DNA of 64,000 nt from Xanthomonas sp. 10-10. Lineage in GTDB: Bacteria > Pseudomonadota > Gammaproteobacteria > Xanthomonadales > Xanthomonadaceae. The stretch spans positions 3,968,001-4,032,000 of the forward strand of contig NZ_CP144460.1 in NCBI RefSeq assembly GCF_040182365.1, written 5' to 3'. The translations under genes and the position numbers were made by a program. This document shows positions 39,201-48,372 of this stretch, one piece after another; position 1 is the stretch's first letter, and every line of letters begins with the position of its first letter. The notes beneath the pieces were generated by a model. It did no database searches. It was not told where the DNA came from and saw only the letters and a program-made list of their open reading frames with translations.

Positions 39201-40358
39201 GTGCCCGACCTGATCCCGCCCCCGCTATCGCTGTACGTGCACCTGCCCTGGTGCGTGCGCAAATGCCCGTACTGCGATTTCAACTCGCATGCGGCCAAGG
39301 GCGTGCTGCCGTTCGAAGAGTATGTGGATGCATTGATCCGCGACCTGGATGCGGACCTGCCGCTGGTGTGGGGGCGTGTGGTGCATTCGGTGTTCTTCGG
39401 CGGCGGTACGCCCAGCCTGTTTCCGGCCGAGGCGATCGACCGCTTTCTGCAGGCCGCCGCCGCGCGGCTGCGGTTTGCGCCGAACCTGGAAATCACCCTG
39501 GAAACCAATCCAGGCACCGCTGAACATGGCCGCTTCGAGCACTACCGTGCGGCCGGCGTGAACCGCCTGAGCTTCGGGGTACAGACCTTCGACGATGTGG
39601 CGTTGCAGCGGCTGGGCCGCATCCACGACAGCGCCGACGCCGAGCGTGCGATCAAGCTGGCGCAGGACGCCGGCTACGACAATTTCAATATCGACCTGAT
39701 GTATGCGCTACCCGAGCAGACGCTGCTGCAGGCCGAGCACGATCTTGAACGCGCCTTCGCGCTGCAGCCCACCCACATGTCGCATTACCAGCTCACGCTG
39801 GAGCCGAACACGGTGTTCTTCGCGCGGCCGCCCACCGGCATTCCCGACGACGACGCGGCCTGGGATATCCAGGAACATTGCCAAGCGATGCTCGCCGACG
39901 CCGGCTACGCGCAGTACGAGGTCAGCGCGTACGCCAGGCCCGGGCGGCAATGCGCGCACAACCTCAACTACTGGCGCTTCGGCGATTACCTGGGCATCGG
40001 TGCCGGTGCGCACGGCAAGATCAGTTCCGGTGCGCAGCAACACGTGCTGCGTCGCTGGAAGCACAAGCATCCGCAAAGCTATCTGGCCAGTGCCGGCACT
40101 GCCGCATCCATCGGCGGCGATGACATCGTGCCGCAGCAGCGCTTGCCGTTCGAGTACATGCTCAATCTGCTGCGGCTGCACGAAGGCTTTCGCCTGAGCG
40201 ATTTCGAGACATCGACCGGCCTGGCTGCCGCAGCCATCGCTGCGCCGGTGGCGCGTGCCGTGGCGCAGGGCTGGCTGATCGAGCAGCACGGGCGCGTGGT
40301 ACCCACCGAGCTGGGCCGCCGCTTTACCAACGATGTGGTCGAGCTGTTCCTGAGCTGA
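39201..40358 (+). CDS. hemW: HemW, radical-SAM haem chaperone
   Basis: A 385-residue protein once annotated as oxygen-independent coproporphyrinogen oxidase-like. The radical-SAM cluster motif is CVRKCPYC (CX3CX2C, at about 18-25) followed by DFNSH. Other signatures are VFFGGGTPSLF, LETNPGT, GVNRLSFGVQTFDD and YEVSAYARPGRQCAHNLNYW. It lacks the N-terminal extension of true HemN, which supports HemW, a protein that binds haem and delivers it to respiratory enzymes. The start is GTG at 39201, 16 bases after rdgB. Confidence 0.93.
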   Translation: MPDLIPPPLSLYVHLPWCVRKCPYCDFNSHAAKGVLPFEEYVDALIRDLDADLPLVWGRVVHSVFFGGGTPSLFPAEAIDRFLQAAAARLRFAPNLEITLETNPGTAEHGRFEHYRAAGVNRLSFGVQTFDDVALQRLGRIHDSADAERAIKLAQDAGYDNFNIDLMYALPEQTLLQAEHDLERAFALQPTHMSHYQLTLEPNTVFFARPPTGIPDDDAAWDIQEHCQAMLADAGYAQYEVSAYARPGRQCAHNLNYWRFGDYLGIGAGAHGKISSGAQQHVLRRWKHKHPQSYLASAGTAASIGGDDIVPQQRLPFEYMLNLLRLHEGFRLSDFETSTGLAAAAIAAPVARAVAQGWLIEQHGRVVPTELGRRFTNDVVELFLS

Positions 40359-40550
40359 CCGCACACCGCCCTGCGGGCGCTGTCGACCACACGCTGACGC
40401 GACCACTGGCGAGGTCTGGCGTCGGCGCACTCAGCTGTCGACGCACACGTGCACGACATCCACGCGTCGATCGCCAGCGCCCACAGGGTCGCTGGCCGGT
40501 GGGAAAACATGCTACATAGCTCACGCTTCGCATCGAGCCCGCCCTCCCGG

Positions 40551-42962
40551 ATGTCCACGCCCGTTTCTTCCCTGCAGCCCACACGCAGCGGCCCGATCGC
40601 CGAGGCGCCCGTGTCCGCGCGTGGCCGGCGCCTGCTCGACATGCTGCATGCACACTGCGTGCAGGCGCTTGGTGGCCCGCTGCGGTTGACCATCGTCGAG
40701 CTGGAACGCGCGCTGCTGCATCAGGCCGAACATGCGCGCAACAGCCAGATCCAGGCCGACACCTATGCGCAGATGCGCGGGCTGCGCGATCATATCGACC
40801 AGTTCCCGCACCTGTTCCTGCAGCACCTGGCGCAGGATCTGGCAACGCTGCGCGATCGTCCCAGCCTGGCACCGCCCGCCGAAACGACCGCTCAGCCGCA
40901 GATGCTGACCCTGGTGGAAGACACCGATATCGACCGCGATATCGTGCTCAGCGACATCGCCCGGCGCGAAACCTCGCGCCGGGCCGATGCGCTGCAGTTG
41001 CTGGCGCAGCGGCTGGCGGTGATCGGCGCGGTGCCGGAGTTCGAGCTGGATGCGTTGCCGCTTGGTCCCTACGCGCTGTGCCGGATCGTGCGCGAGTGCG
41101 GCCAGACCCTGGGCCTCAATCTGGATGGCCAGCTGGCGCTGTACAAGGTGTTCGAGCACCAGGTGATGGATCGCCTCGGCGATATGTACGAGCGCGCCAA
41201 CGGCACGCTGGCCCAGGAAGGCATCCTGCCCGGGCTGATCTACCACCCGTATCTGATCAAACCCACGCAGGTGCAGACACGTCGCACCCTGCCGGGCAGC
41301 GCAGCTGCACCCAGGCAAGCCGCCCCCTCCGGCACACAAGGCGCGCAACGCAGTCCGCGCCCGGCCACCGCCTGGGCCGGCCACTCCGCGCCAACCGCAT
41401 GGCAGAGCGCGCTGCTCGATGCGCACGGCACTTCCGCGGTTGCGCCGATCGCATCGGCAACCGCGCAAGCGGCCTCACCCGCACTGGACGATGTGGCCCA
41501 CGCGCTGGGCGGCTTGATGTCCTCGGCCCGCCAGTCGCAGGCGGCGGGCGGCGCTCGTGTCCAGCAGGGCGGCGCGCCGGGCAGCCTTGCGCAGGCTGCG
41601 GCGGCGCAAGCGCATGCGCACCCCGCTGGCCCGGCGCCGGTCAGCGTGCCAAAGGCAGCGCTCGGCCAGGCGTTGGCCAGCCTGCAGGGCGCACTGAGCG
41701 CACAGGCCGCTGCAACGCCGCAGGCCGCCGGTATCGATGCGGTGCAGCGTCAGGTATTGGAGCTGTTGCGCGCCGAGCACGGTGCACAGGCCGCGCTATC
41801 GCCGCAGGACAACGACACCTTCGATCTGCTCGGCCTGCTCTACGCGCAGATGCAGCGCGAAGTACGCGAGCACACGCCTGCGCAGGCCCTGCTCGCCAAG
41901 CTGCAGGTGCCGGTGGTGCGCGCCGCCTTGGCCGACACGCATTTTTTCGTGCGCGACCAGCACCCGGTGCGCGAGTTGCTCAACACCGTGGCCGAGTCCG
42001 GCGCGGTCTGGCTGGGCGAGGACGATGTCGACCCACAGCTGCTGCACAAGCTGGGCAACGCGGTCGACCGGATCGTCCACGACTACCAGGGCGACGAGGC
42101 GGTGTTCGCCGCCGCCAACGACGATATCCAGACGCATCTGCGCAACCTGGCGCGCAAGGCCGAGGTGGCCGAGCGCCGGCATGTGGATGCCGCACGCGGC
42201 AAGGAACGGCTGGAATCGGCCAAGCAGCAGGCGCAGGCGCGCATCGAGCAACTCTGCCAGGACAGCGCGCCGCCGCGCTTCGTGCAATCGCTGCTGCGCC
42301 AGGCGTGGTCGGACGTGCTCACGCTCACCTTGCTGCGGCAGGGCGAACAATCGCCCGAATGGGACGAGCGCCAGGCGCTGACCGCACGCATCGCCGAGGT
42401 CACCTGCCGCAGCAAGGGACTGCCGACCGACATCGCGCTGGGCACCGATGTCGAAACGGCATTGCTGCAGGTCGGCTATCACCACGATGAAGCGGCCGCG
42501 ATCGCGCGGCGCCTGTCCACGCCCGGTGGCGACGACGAGCTTACCTCGCGCACCGAACTCACCGCCAAACTCAAGGCGCGTGCACGCCTGGGCGACCAGG
42601 GCGACACCGCCACGCGCAAGCCCGCCACCACGCCGCGGACGCCTGACGAGGAAGCCTGCTACGTGCAACTGCGCAGCCTGCCCTTCGGCACCTGGTTCGA
42701 ATTCGTGATCAATCAACAAGGCGATCTGCGCCGGCAACGCCTGTCCTGGTACAGCCCGATGACCGGCAACGCGTTGTTCGTCAATCAGCGCGGGCAAAAA
42801 CTCGGCGAGCAATCGCTCGATGGCCTGGCGCGGCTGATGGCCAGCGGCCAGGCGCGCTTGCTGGTGGAAGAAAAGTCGCGGTTGATCGATCGCGCCTGGC
42901 ACGCCACCGTGCGCACGCTGCGCAGCCTGGCCGGCCACTCCTCCGATGAGGCATCCGCATGA
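40551..42962 (+). CDS. DUF1631 family protein
   Basis: An approximately 803-residue protein of the DUF1631 family, often mislabelled thymidine phosphorylase. It is mostly helical, with an Ala/Gln-rich low-complexity linker at about 245-380 (SAAAPRQAAPSGTQGAQ). The conserved second helical block runs about 405-690 (VRELLNTVAESGAVWLGE, RIVHDYQGDEAVFAAANDDI). A C-terminal beta-rich part (LPFGTWFEFVINQQGDLRRQ, LSWYSPMTGNALFVNQRG) has a PilZ-like flavour. ATG 40551 is a conservative choice; in-frame ATGs at 40509 and 40449 are possible. It overlaps the PilZ gene by four bases, implying a shared c-di-GMP-related role. Confidence 0.85.
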   Translation: MSTPVSSLQPTRSGPIAEAPVSARGRRLLDMLHAHCVQALGGPLRLTIVELERALLHQAEHARNSQIQADTYAQMRGLRDHIDQFPHLFLQHLAQDLATLRDRPSLAPPAETTAQPQMLTLVEDTDIDRDIVLSDIARRETSRRADALQLLAQRLAVIGAVPEFELDALPLGPYALCRIVRECGQTLGLNLDGQLALYKVFEHQVMDRLGDMYERANGTLAQEGILPGLIYHPYLIKPTQVQTRRTLPGSAAAPRQAAPSGTQGAQRSPRPATAWAGHSAPTAWQSALLDAHGTSAVAPIASATAQAASPALDDVAHALGGLMSSARQSQAAGGARVQQGGAPGSLAQAAAAQAHAHPAGPAPVSVPKAALGQALASLQGALSAQAAATPQAAGIDAVQRQVLELLRAEHGAQAALSPQDNDTFDLLGLLYAQMQREVREHTPAQALLAKLQVPVVRAALADTHFFVRDQHPVRELLNTVAESGAVWLGEDDVDPQLLHKLGNAVDRIVHDYQGDEAVFAAANDDIQTHLRNLARKAEVAERRHVDAARGKERLESAKQQAQARIEQLCQDSAPPRFVQSLLRQAWSDVLTLTLLRQGEQSPEWDERQALTARIAEVTCRSKGLPTDIALGTDVETALLQVGYHHDEAAAIARRLSTPGGDDELTSRTELTAKLKARARLGDQGDTATRKPATTPRTPDEEACYVQLRSLPFGTWFEFVINQQGDLRRQRLSWYSPMTGNALFVNQRGQKLGEQSLDGLARLMASGQARLLVEEKSRLIDRAWHATVRTLRSLAGHSSDEASA

Positions 42963-43306
42963 TCCAGGACACCCGCCGTGCGCCGCGCCGCCAGCCCAGC
43001 GACCTGGTGCCGGTGATCGACATGCTCAGCGAAGCGCAGATCGGCCGGGTCGGCAACGTCTCGGAAACCGGCATGCTGCTGCTGGCCTCGGTTCCGTTGC
43101 ACGACGACGCGCTGTATCAGCTGCGTTTCAGCCTGCCCGAACGCATCGGCCGCGCCACCGAAATCGATGTCGGCGTGCATCTGCTGTGGTCCGAGGCGGC
43201 GCATGCGCCGGGGCAGGCCTGGGCCGGCTTTCGTTTCCTCAGCATGTCCGAGCAGCATCGCCAGCGCCTGCGCGCCTGGATCGCCGAAGAACACATGGTC
43301 GGCTAA
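42959..43306 (+). CDS. PilZ-domain c-di-GMP receptor protein
   Basis: A 115-residue single-domain PilZ protein. Both c-di-GMP-binding motifs are present: the RxxxR motif in DTRRAPRRQPSD (residues 6-11) and the NxSxxG motif in GNVSETGMLLLAS (about 32-37). Later strands LYQLRFSLPER and HLLWSEAAHAPGQAWAGFRF complete the barrel. As the ligand residues are intact it should bind c-di-GMP, unlike the type IV pilus PilZ protein itself. The start overlaps the DUF1631 stop (ATGA), so the two proteins are made together and may interact. Confidence 0.92.
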   Translation: MIQDTRRAPRRQPSDLVPVIDMLSEAQIGRVGNVSETGMLLLASVPLHDDALYQLRFSLPERIGRATEIDVGVHLLWSEAAHAPGQAWAGFRFLSMSEQHRQRLRAWIAEEHMVG

Positions 43307-43519
43307 GCGCGGCCAACAACCCCACTGCGCCTGCCCCCCTGGCGACGCGGCCGGTGCCCGGTGCGGCATGTATCAAGCATCCACCCCGGTTCTTCCGCGC
43401 CGTCCCCGCCCAGCTGACGAATGCTCGCCACGTGTCATCGGCCGCTCCAAGGCACAGCGTCGCTGCCAGGATTGCGGCAAAATTGCGCATTGCCCTTGCA
43501 TTGCCGATCGAGTCCCCGC

Positions 43520-44845
43520 ATGACCCAGCCGTCCTTGAGCCACCTGTATTCCGACCACCTGCGCACGCTGACCGCGCGCGCCGATCAGGCGCTGCAGCGC
43601 GGCGGCTTCGATCACCTGGTCGTGCCCAGCGGCAGCCTGCATTACCAGGTATTCGACGACCGCGATTACCCATACGCGGTCAACCCGCAATTCAAGGCCT
43701 GGGTGCCGCTGACGCGGGTGCCCAACAGCTGGCTGATCTACACCCCGGGCCAGCGCCCGACGGTGATCTTCTACCAGCCGTTCGACTACTGGCACGTGGT
43801 GCCCGACGCCCCCGGCGGCTGGTGGGTGGAGCACTGCGACATCCACATCATCCGTACCCCGGACGCAGCATTGACGCTGCTGCCCAAACAGCCCGAGCGC
43901 TGCGCGATTCTTGGCGAGGCGCAGAGTGCGCTCGGCGCCTATGTGCCCAACAATCCGCAGCCGGTGATCGATTACCTGGACTACCAGCGCGCCTTCAAGA
44001 CACAGTACGAACTGGCACTGATGCGTATCGCGCAGCAACTGGCGGTGCGTGGACACCGTGCGGCCGAAGCGGCGTTTCGCGCTGGCCAGAGCGAATTCGG
44101 CATCCACATGGCCTACTGCGCGGCCGTGGGCCAGGATGCCAACGCGCTGCCGTACGGCAACATCATCGCGCTCAACGAACACGGTGCGGTGCTGCACTAC
44201 ACCGAGCTGGGCCAGCACGCCCCGCAACCGCTGCGCAGCTTCCTGATCGACGCCGGCGCGTCGGCAGACGGTTATGCAAGCGACATCACCCGCACCTACG
44301 CCGCCGACACCGGCAGCGAATTTCAGGCGCTGATCGACGCCATCGATGCCGCCCAGGTGCGCATGGGCCAGAGCGTGCGTGCCGGGGTGGATTACAAGCA
44401 ATTGCATGTGGACGCACATCTGGCGCTGATGGGCATCCTCAAGGAGTTCGGCATCCTCACCGTGTCGGCCGAAGCCGCGCTGGCCACCGGCGTCAGCGCT
44501 GCGTTCTTCCCGCATGGCCTGGGCCACCTGATCGGCTTGCAGGTGCACGATGTGGCCGGTTTCGCCGCCAGCGACCGCGGCGGCCGCATCGAACGCCCGG
44601 CGGGCCACCCGTACCTGCGCCTGACCCGCGTCCTGGAACCCGGCATGGTGGTGACCATCGAGCCCGGCGTGTACTTCATCGACATGCTGCTGGACGAGGT
44701 CAAAAAGAACGGCCACGCCGCCAGTGTCGACTGGCAGCGCGTCGCGCAGTTCAAGCCCTACGGCGGCATCCGCATCGAAGACGAGGTGGTGTGCACCGAT
44801 GACGCACCGGAAAACCTGACCCGCCCGGTCTTTGCCGCACCTTAA
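43520..44845 (+). CDS. pepQ: Xaa-Pro dipeptidase PepQ (M24B)
   Basis: A 441-residue metallopeptidase cleaving Xaa-Pro dipeptides. The C-terminal pita-bread domain shows the metal ligands in FLIDAGASADGYASDITRTY (two Asp), FFPHGLGHLIGLQVHDV (His), VVTIEPGVYF (Glu) and GIRIEDEVV (Glu). The N-terminal creatinase-like domain contains LVVPSGSLHYQVFDDRDYPY. Length and start match E. coli PepQ. It stands between the PilZ gene and the XVIPCD gene, with about 210 noncoding bases on its left. Confidence 0.95.
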   Translation: MTQPSLSHLYSDHLRTLTARADQALQRGGFDHLVVPSGSLHYQVFDDRDYPYAVNPQFKAWVPLTRVPNSWLIYTPGQRPTVIFYQPFDYWHVVPDAPGGWWVEHCDIHIIRTPDAALTLLPKQPERCAILGEAQSALGAYVPNNPQPVIDYLDYQRAFKTQYELALMRIAQQLAVRGHRAAEAAFRAGQSEFGIHMAYCAAVGQDANALPYGNIIALNEHGAVLHYTELGQHAPQPLRSFLIDAGASADGYASDITRTYAADTGSEFQALIDAIDAAQVRMGQSVRAGVDYKQLHVDAHLALMGILKEFGILTVSAEAALATGVSAAFFPHGLGHLIGLQVHDVAGFAASDRGGRIERPAGHPYLRLTRVLEPGMVVTIEPGVYFIDMLLDEVKKNGHAASVDWQRVAQFKPYGGIRIEDEVVCTDDAPENLTRPVFAAP

Positions 44846-44875
44846 GATTTGCATTGCACAGCACGGAGCATCGCC

Positions 44876-45274
44876 ATGAACGATCCACGCCAGACCTCGC
44901 ACCCGGACCACCCGATGTATCAGCAGATCGAACGCGGCGTGCATGCGATCGACGCCGCGCACGGGCGCGCTCCGGACCAGACCAGCGCGCGACTGACCGC
45001 TGCCTTGCTGCCATTGGCCAAGGAAGGCGGGCTGTCGCGCGTGGATCACGTACTGATGAGCGAAGCGAACAAGACCGGCGTGCATGGCGGAGAAAACGTG
45101 TTTGTCGTGCAGGGCGACCCCGCCAACCCGGCACATCTGCGCGCGCACATGAAAACCGAGCAGGCACTGGCCACGCCCGAAGAACAGTCATTCGAGCGTG
45201 CGCGGCAGATCGCCGCACATGGCGAGGCGTTGCAACAGCCACAGCGCACGCAGACGCCGCAGCTGGGCCAATGA
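44876..45274 (+). CDS. Small XVIPCD-domain protein, putative X-T4SS substrate
   Basis: A 132-residue soluble protein without signal peptide. Nearly all of it resembles the XVIPCD, the C-terminal secretion domain that Xanthomonas type IV secretion effectors use to bind VirD4: HPDHPMYQQIERGVHAID, APDQTSARLTAALLPLAKEG, the motif GLSRVDHVLMSE, VFVVQGDPANPAHLRAHMKTE, and a Gln-rich tail (EALQQPQRTQTPQLGQ). Normally an N-terminal toxin domain precedes it; here only about 10 residues do. GGAG lies seven bases before the ATG. It may be an effector lacking a separate toxin domain, a remnant, or a decoy. No immunity-like gene is obvious next to it. Confidence 0.8.
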   Translation: MNDPRQTSHPDHPMYQQIERGVHAIDAAHGRAPDQTSARLTAALLPLAKEGGLSRVDHVLMSEANKTGVHGGENVFVVQGDPANPAHLRAHMKTEQALATPEEQSFERARQIAAHGEALQQPQRTQTPQLGQ

Positions 45275-45636
45275 GCCCGCCGGCGCGTCGTGCTGGCGGC
45301 GCGCCTGGCAAGGCCGCGCACGCGCTGCCTTGGACACACGCTTGGCGCGTATCACCAAGGGCGGCTGGCACCACGTAGCGAGCAGCGGTCAGGTGGGTGC
45401 GGGCGGCGCACTCGGAACCGATGTATACGAGGGGTACGCACTGGCCGCGCCCGCCTGGCGGCTGCACACCAGTTGTTGGCGGCTCTACTGTGCATTGCGC
45501 ACCTTGAGGTCCTGGTGCGGTTGCGCCGGCCAGCCTGCCGCTTGCGGTCATGCATCGCCATCCCAAGCGTCCTGCACCTCGGTGACGGTGCGGACGGCAA
45601 GGAGACTGGCACTTCCGACAATCGATCCGTCAGCAA
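45275..45636. other. Noncoding gap between XVIPCD gene and pepP
   Basis: About 360 bases between two convergent genes. No frame with family character, no clear terminator and no mobile-element ends were seen. An immunity-type lipoprotein gene, which often neighbours XVIPCD effectors, was looked for on both strands and not found. Confidence 0.4.
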
Positions 45637-46968
45637 TTACACGAGAACGCCGGCCATCTCCGCTTCGATCTCATCGGCGCTGCGCGCAAGCGCATCGGTG
45701 AGCACGCGATGGCCATCGGCGGTGATCAGCACATCGTCCTCGGTGCGGATGCCGATGCCGCGCCACCTGGCATCCACGCTCGTATCATCGGCCGAGACAT
45801 AGAGCCCCGGCTCGATGGTGAACACCATCCCGTGCTCCAGCAGCCGCGAATCGCCGGCCAACCGGTAATCGCCGACGTCGTGGACGTCCAGGCCCAGCCA
45901 ATGCCCGGTCTTGTGCCGATAGAAGCGCTTGTACTGCTCCTCGGCGATGTTGCGCTCCAGCTTGCCCTTGAGCAGGCCCAGGCGCAGCAGCCCCTCGGTC
46001 AGGGTTTCCACCGCAGCCAGATGGCCGGCCTCGTATGCCAAGCCTGGGCGTGCCTGTGCGAGCGCGGCCGCCTGCGCAGCGCCGACCAGATCGTGCAACG
46101 CGCGCTGCGCGGGGGTGAAGCGGCCATTGACCGGAAAGGTACGGGTGATGTCGGCCGCATAGCCGCGGTATTCGGCACCGGCATCGATCAGCACCAGGTC
46201 GCCGTCGCGGCTGCGCGCGTTGTTGGCGCGGTAGTGCAGCACGCAGGCGTTGCTGCCGGTGCCGACGATGCTGCCGTACGCCGGCCACGCATCGGCAGCG
46301 CGGAACACGCGCTCGACCTCGGCCTGCAGCTCGTATTCGTACAGGCCCGGACGCGCCAGCCGCATTGCCGCACGATGCGCGCGCACGCTGATATCGGCGG
46401 CCTGCTGCATCAATGCGATCTCGTCGCGCGATTTGAACAGCCGCTGCTCGTGCAGCAGATGTCCCAGCTCAAGGAATTCGTGCGGCGGCTGCGCGCCATG
46501 ACGCACCTGCTCGCGCACCCGCTTGAGCCAGCCGATCAGCTTGAGATCGAAATCGACATCGCGTCCGAAGTGGTAATAGACCCGGCTGCGGCCTTCCAGC
46601 AGGCCCGGCAGGATTTCGTCCACATCGTCGATGGGGTACGCATCGTCCATGCCATAGCGTTCCACCGCCCCTTCCTGGCCCTCGCGCGGGCCATCCCAGG
46701 CTTCGCGCTCGGCGTCGCGCTCGCGGCAGAACAGGATCGCCTCACCATGCTTGCGGCCGGGCACCAGCACCAGCACCGCTTCCGGCTCGGGAAACCCGCT
46801 CAGGTACCAGAAGTCCGAATCCTGCCGGTACGGGTAATGGGTGTCGTGGCTGCGGATGCGTTCCGGCGCGGCAGGCAGGATCAGGATGGCCTGCTCGCCG
46901 GCCATCTGCATGAGCTGCTTGCGCCGGCGCGCGTATTCGGCCGCGCCGATCCCGGTGAGCTTTTTCAT
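45637..46968 (-). CDS. pepP: Xaa-Pro aminopeptidase PepP (M24B)
   Basis: A 443-residue metallopeptidase that removes N-terminal residues ahead of proline. The N-terminal domain begins KKLTGIGAAEYARRRKQL and has FWYLSGFPEPEAVLVLVPG. Metal ligands lie in LVLIDAGAEYRGYAADITRTFPV, YRHKTGHWLGLDVHDVGDY, VFTIEPGLYV and GIRTEDDVLIT. ygfB lies 14 bases upstream on the same strand, the conserved ygfB-pepP order of enterobacteria; the usual next genes ubiH and ubiI are absent here. ATG 46968 has only a weak ribosome-binding site. Confidence 0.95.
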   Translation of the reverse strand: MKKLTGIGAAEYARRRKQLMQMAGEQAILILPAAPERIRSHDTHYPYRQDSDFWYLSGFPEPEAVLVLVPGRKHGEAILFCRERDAEREAWDGPREGQEGAVERYGMDDAYPIDDVDEILPGLLEGRSRVYYHFGRDVDFDLKLIGWLKRVREQVRHGAQPPHEFLELGHLLHEQRLFKSRDEIALMQQAADISVRAHRAAMRLARPGLYEYELQAEVERVFRAADAWPAYGSIVGTGSNACVLHYRANNARSRDGDLVLIDAGAEYRGYAADITRTFPVNGRFTPAQRALHDLVGAAQAAALAQARPGLAYEAGHLAAVETLTEGLLRLGLLKGKLERNIAEEQYKRFYRHKTGHWLGLDVHDVGDYRLAGDSRLLEHGMVFTIEPGLYVSADDTSVDARWRGIGIRTEDDVLITADGHRVLTDALARSADEIEAEMAGVLV

Positions 46969-46982
46969 GGCGGTGCAGCCGA

Positions 46983-47525
46983 TCAGTTCAGGCGTTGACG
47001 GAACCGCGGCCCCATCACGCAGTCGCCATGCAGCAACAGCACCGCCACGCGCACGAATTCCTCGATCTCGGCCAGCGCGGTGTCGTCTTCTTCGCCGGCA
47101 TCGAAGTCGTCGCTGGACGCCTGCGCCAGACGCGCCAGATCCTGCAACGCCTCCTCGCCCTCTTCGCTCAGCGCCGGGCGCTGTTGCGCGGCCAGCCCGA
47201 AGCCGCCCAGAAACGCGCGGCACCAGTCGAACAAGGCATCGGTGCGCGCCGGCAGCGGGGCGCCGTCTTCGACCAGCAGCAGCTCGAAGGCGAAATCGCG
47301 ATCTTCCAGCTGCGCCACGGTGGCCTGGCGCAGCCGATCCAGCGCGCCGCCCCGCTTGGGCGAGACCTGCGTGGCGTCGGCCAGGATGCGCGCCAGCCAA
47401 TCGCCGCTGTCGGCGCCGCCGCCGGACAGCCATCCGCATAATCCGCCATGCAACTCCGCCGCAGAGGACGCCAGCGCGAGCTGACGACTTTCAGTTTGCA
47501 CAGCGGTTACGTCAGGCAGATCCAT
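46983..47525 (-). CDS. ygfB: YgfB/UPF0149 family protein
   Basis: A 180-residue acidic helical protein of the UPF0149 family. Signatures: [17 protein letters not shown] near the N-terminus, [15 protein letters not shown] in the middle, and [17 protein letters not shown] near the C-terminus. In Pseudomonas aeruginosa YgfB has been reported to modulate ampDh3/beta-lactam-related gene expression; a role here is not established. First gene of the ygfB-pepP pair and divergent from the zapB-like/zapA genes, as in E. coli. Confidence 0.93.
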   Translation of the reverse strand: MDLPDVTAVQTESRQLALASSAAELHGGLCGWLSGGGADSGDWLARILADATQVSPKRGGALDRLRQATVAQLEDRDFAFELLLVEDGAPLPARTDALFDWCRAFLGGFGLAAQQRPALSEEGEEALQDLARLAQASSDDFDAGEEDDTALAEIEEFVRVAVLLLHGDCVMGPRFRQRLN

Positions 47526-47760
47526 CGAGTCATCCAGGCTAGGGACAGAAGGCACCCGCGCGGGCGGGCGATCAGACCTGCCAGTGTACCAAGGCACCCC
47601 GCGTCGGCCGCTACCGCGACGTTCCATGCAGCGTTCCACGCACGCTGTTCCGGGCCGACGCGACCCGGACCGAGGCCCTGGCGGGCTTGGCCTGACGGCG
47701 CGCAAGCAGGCCCTCATTCGGCGCTTGACCGCCGCGCGCGCGCGCCCCTATCGTGAGCGC

Positions 47761-47982
47761 ATGGACAACGCCGCCGCCCTCGCCCAGATCCGCGCACTTG
47801 CCGCCCGCGTGGAAGCGCTGGTCGAGCGGACTCAACGGCTGACCGACGAAAACCGCAGCCTGCGCCACCAACAGGAGCAGCTGATCGGCGAACGTTCGCA
47901 GCTGCTGACCAAGAACGAGCAGGCGCGCTCGCGGGTGGAAGCGATGATCGTGCGGTTGAAGTCACTGGAGCAGCACACGTGA
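47761..47982 (+). CDS. ZapB-like coiled-coil protein (TIGR02449 type)
   Basis: A 73-residue, almost fully coiled-coil protein (LAQIRALAARVEALVERTQRL, ENRSLRHQQEQLIGERSQLL). Proteins of this size directly upstream of zapA are common in gammaproteobacteria and are taken to be cell-division factors like ZapB. Its stop overlaps the zapA GTG start by four bases, so the two are translationally coupled. Confidence 0.85.
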   Translation: MDNAAALAQIRALAARVEALVERTQRLTDENRSLRHQQEQLIGERSQLLTKNEQARSRVEAMIVRLKSLEQHT

Positions 47983-48278
47983 GCACCACCGAGCCGGTCA
48001 GCGTGCGTATTCTGGATCGTGAATACACGGTTGGCGTCACTGCCGACGAGCGCGAGAGCCTCACCGCCGCAGCGCGGCTGCTGGATCTGCGCATGCGTGA
48101 GATCCGCGGCAGCAACCGGATGGCCGCAGTGGATCGCGTCGCCGTGCTGGCCGCACTCAATCTTGCGCACGAGCTGCAGCAGTTGCGCGATCAGCAGGCG
48201 CTCTACGATCGCGAACTGGCCAATACGCTCGACACCTTGAATCGCCGTCTGGACAGCGTTGTCGACACGCCACGTTGA
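47979..48278 (+). CDS. zapA: Cell-division protein ZapA
   Basis: A 99-residue FtsZ-associated protein that bundles protofilaments at the division site. The N-terminal globular part has VSVRILDREYTVGVTADERESL and ARLLDLRMREIRGSNRMAAVDRVAVLAALN. The C-terminal helix (LAHELQQLRDQQALYDREL) forms the tetramer coiled coil. It begins with GTG, overlapping the preceding stop. The 6S RNA gene follows about 95 bases later, the same zapA-ssrS order as in E. coli. Confidence 0.93.
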   Translation: MSTTEPVSVRILDREYTVGVTADERESLTAAARLLDLRMREIRGSNRMAAVDRVAVLAALNLAHELQQLRDQQALYDRELANTLDTLNRRLDSVVDTPR

Positions 48279-48361
48279 GGCGTACGTCGCACTGCCGTCG
48301 CAAAGATGAACTTTGCAGGGCGCACGCCGACGAATGGGCTAGCCATCGCGCAACAGAGGTC

Positions 48362-48367
48362 TATAAT
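48362..48367 (+). promoter_or_regulatory. -10 element of the 6S RNA promoter
   Basis: A perfect TATAAT lies 11 bases before the base that opens the 6S closing stem. A weaker TAGCCA at 48340-48345, spaced by 16 bases, could be the -35 element. The near-consensus -10 fits an abundantly expressed RNA. Confidence 0.6.
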
Positions 48368-48372
48368 TCGCC

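Noticed and set aside
43373..45148. A 591-codon minus-strand frame antisense to pepQ
   Set aside because: No family features, and pepQ on the plus strand has all five metal ligands.
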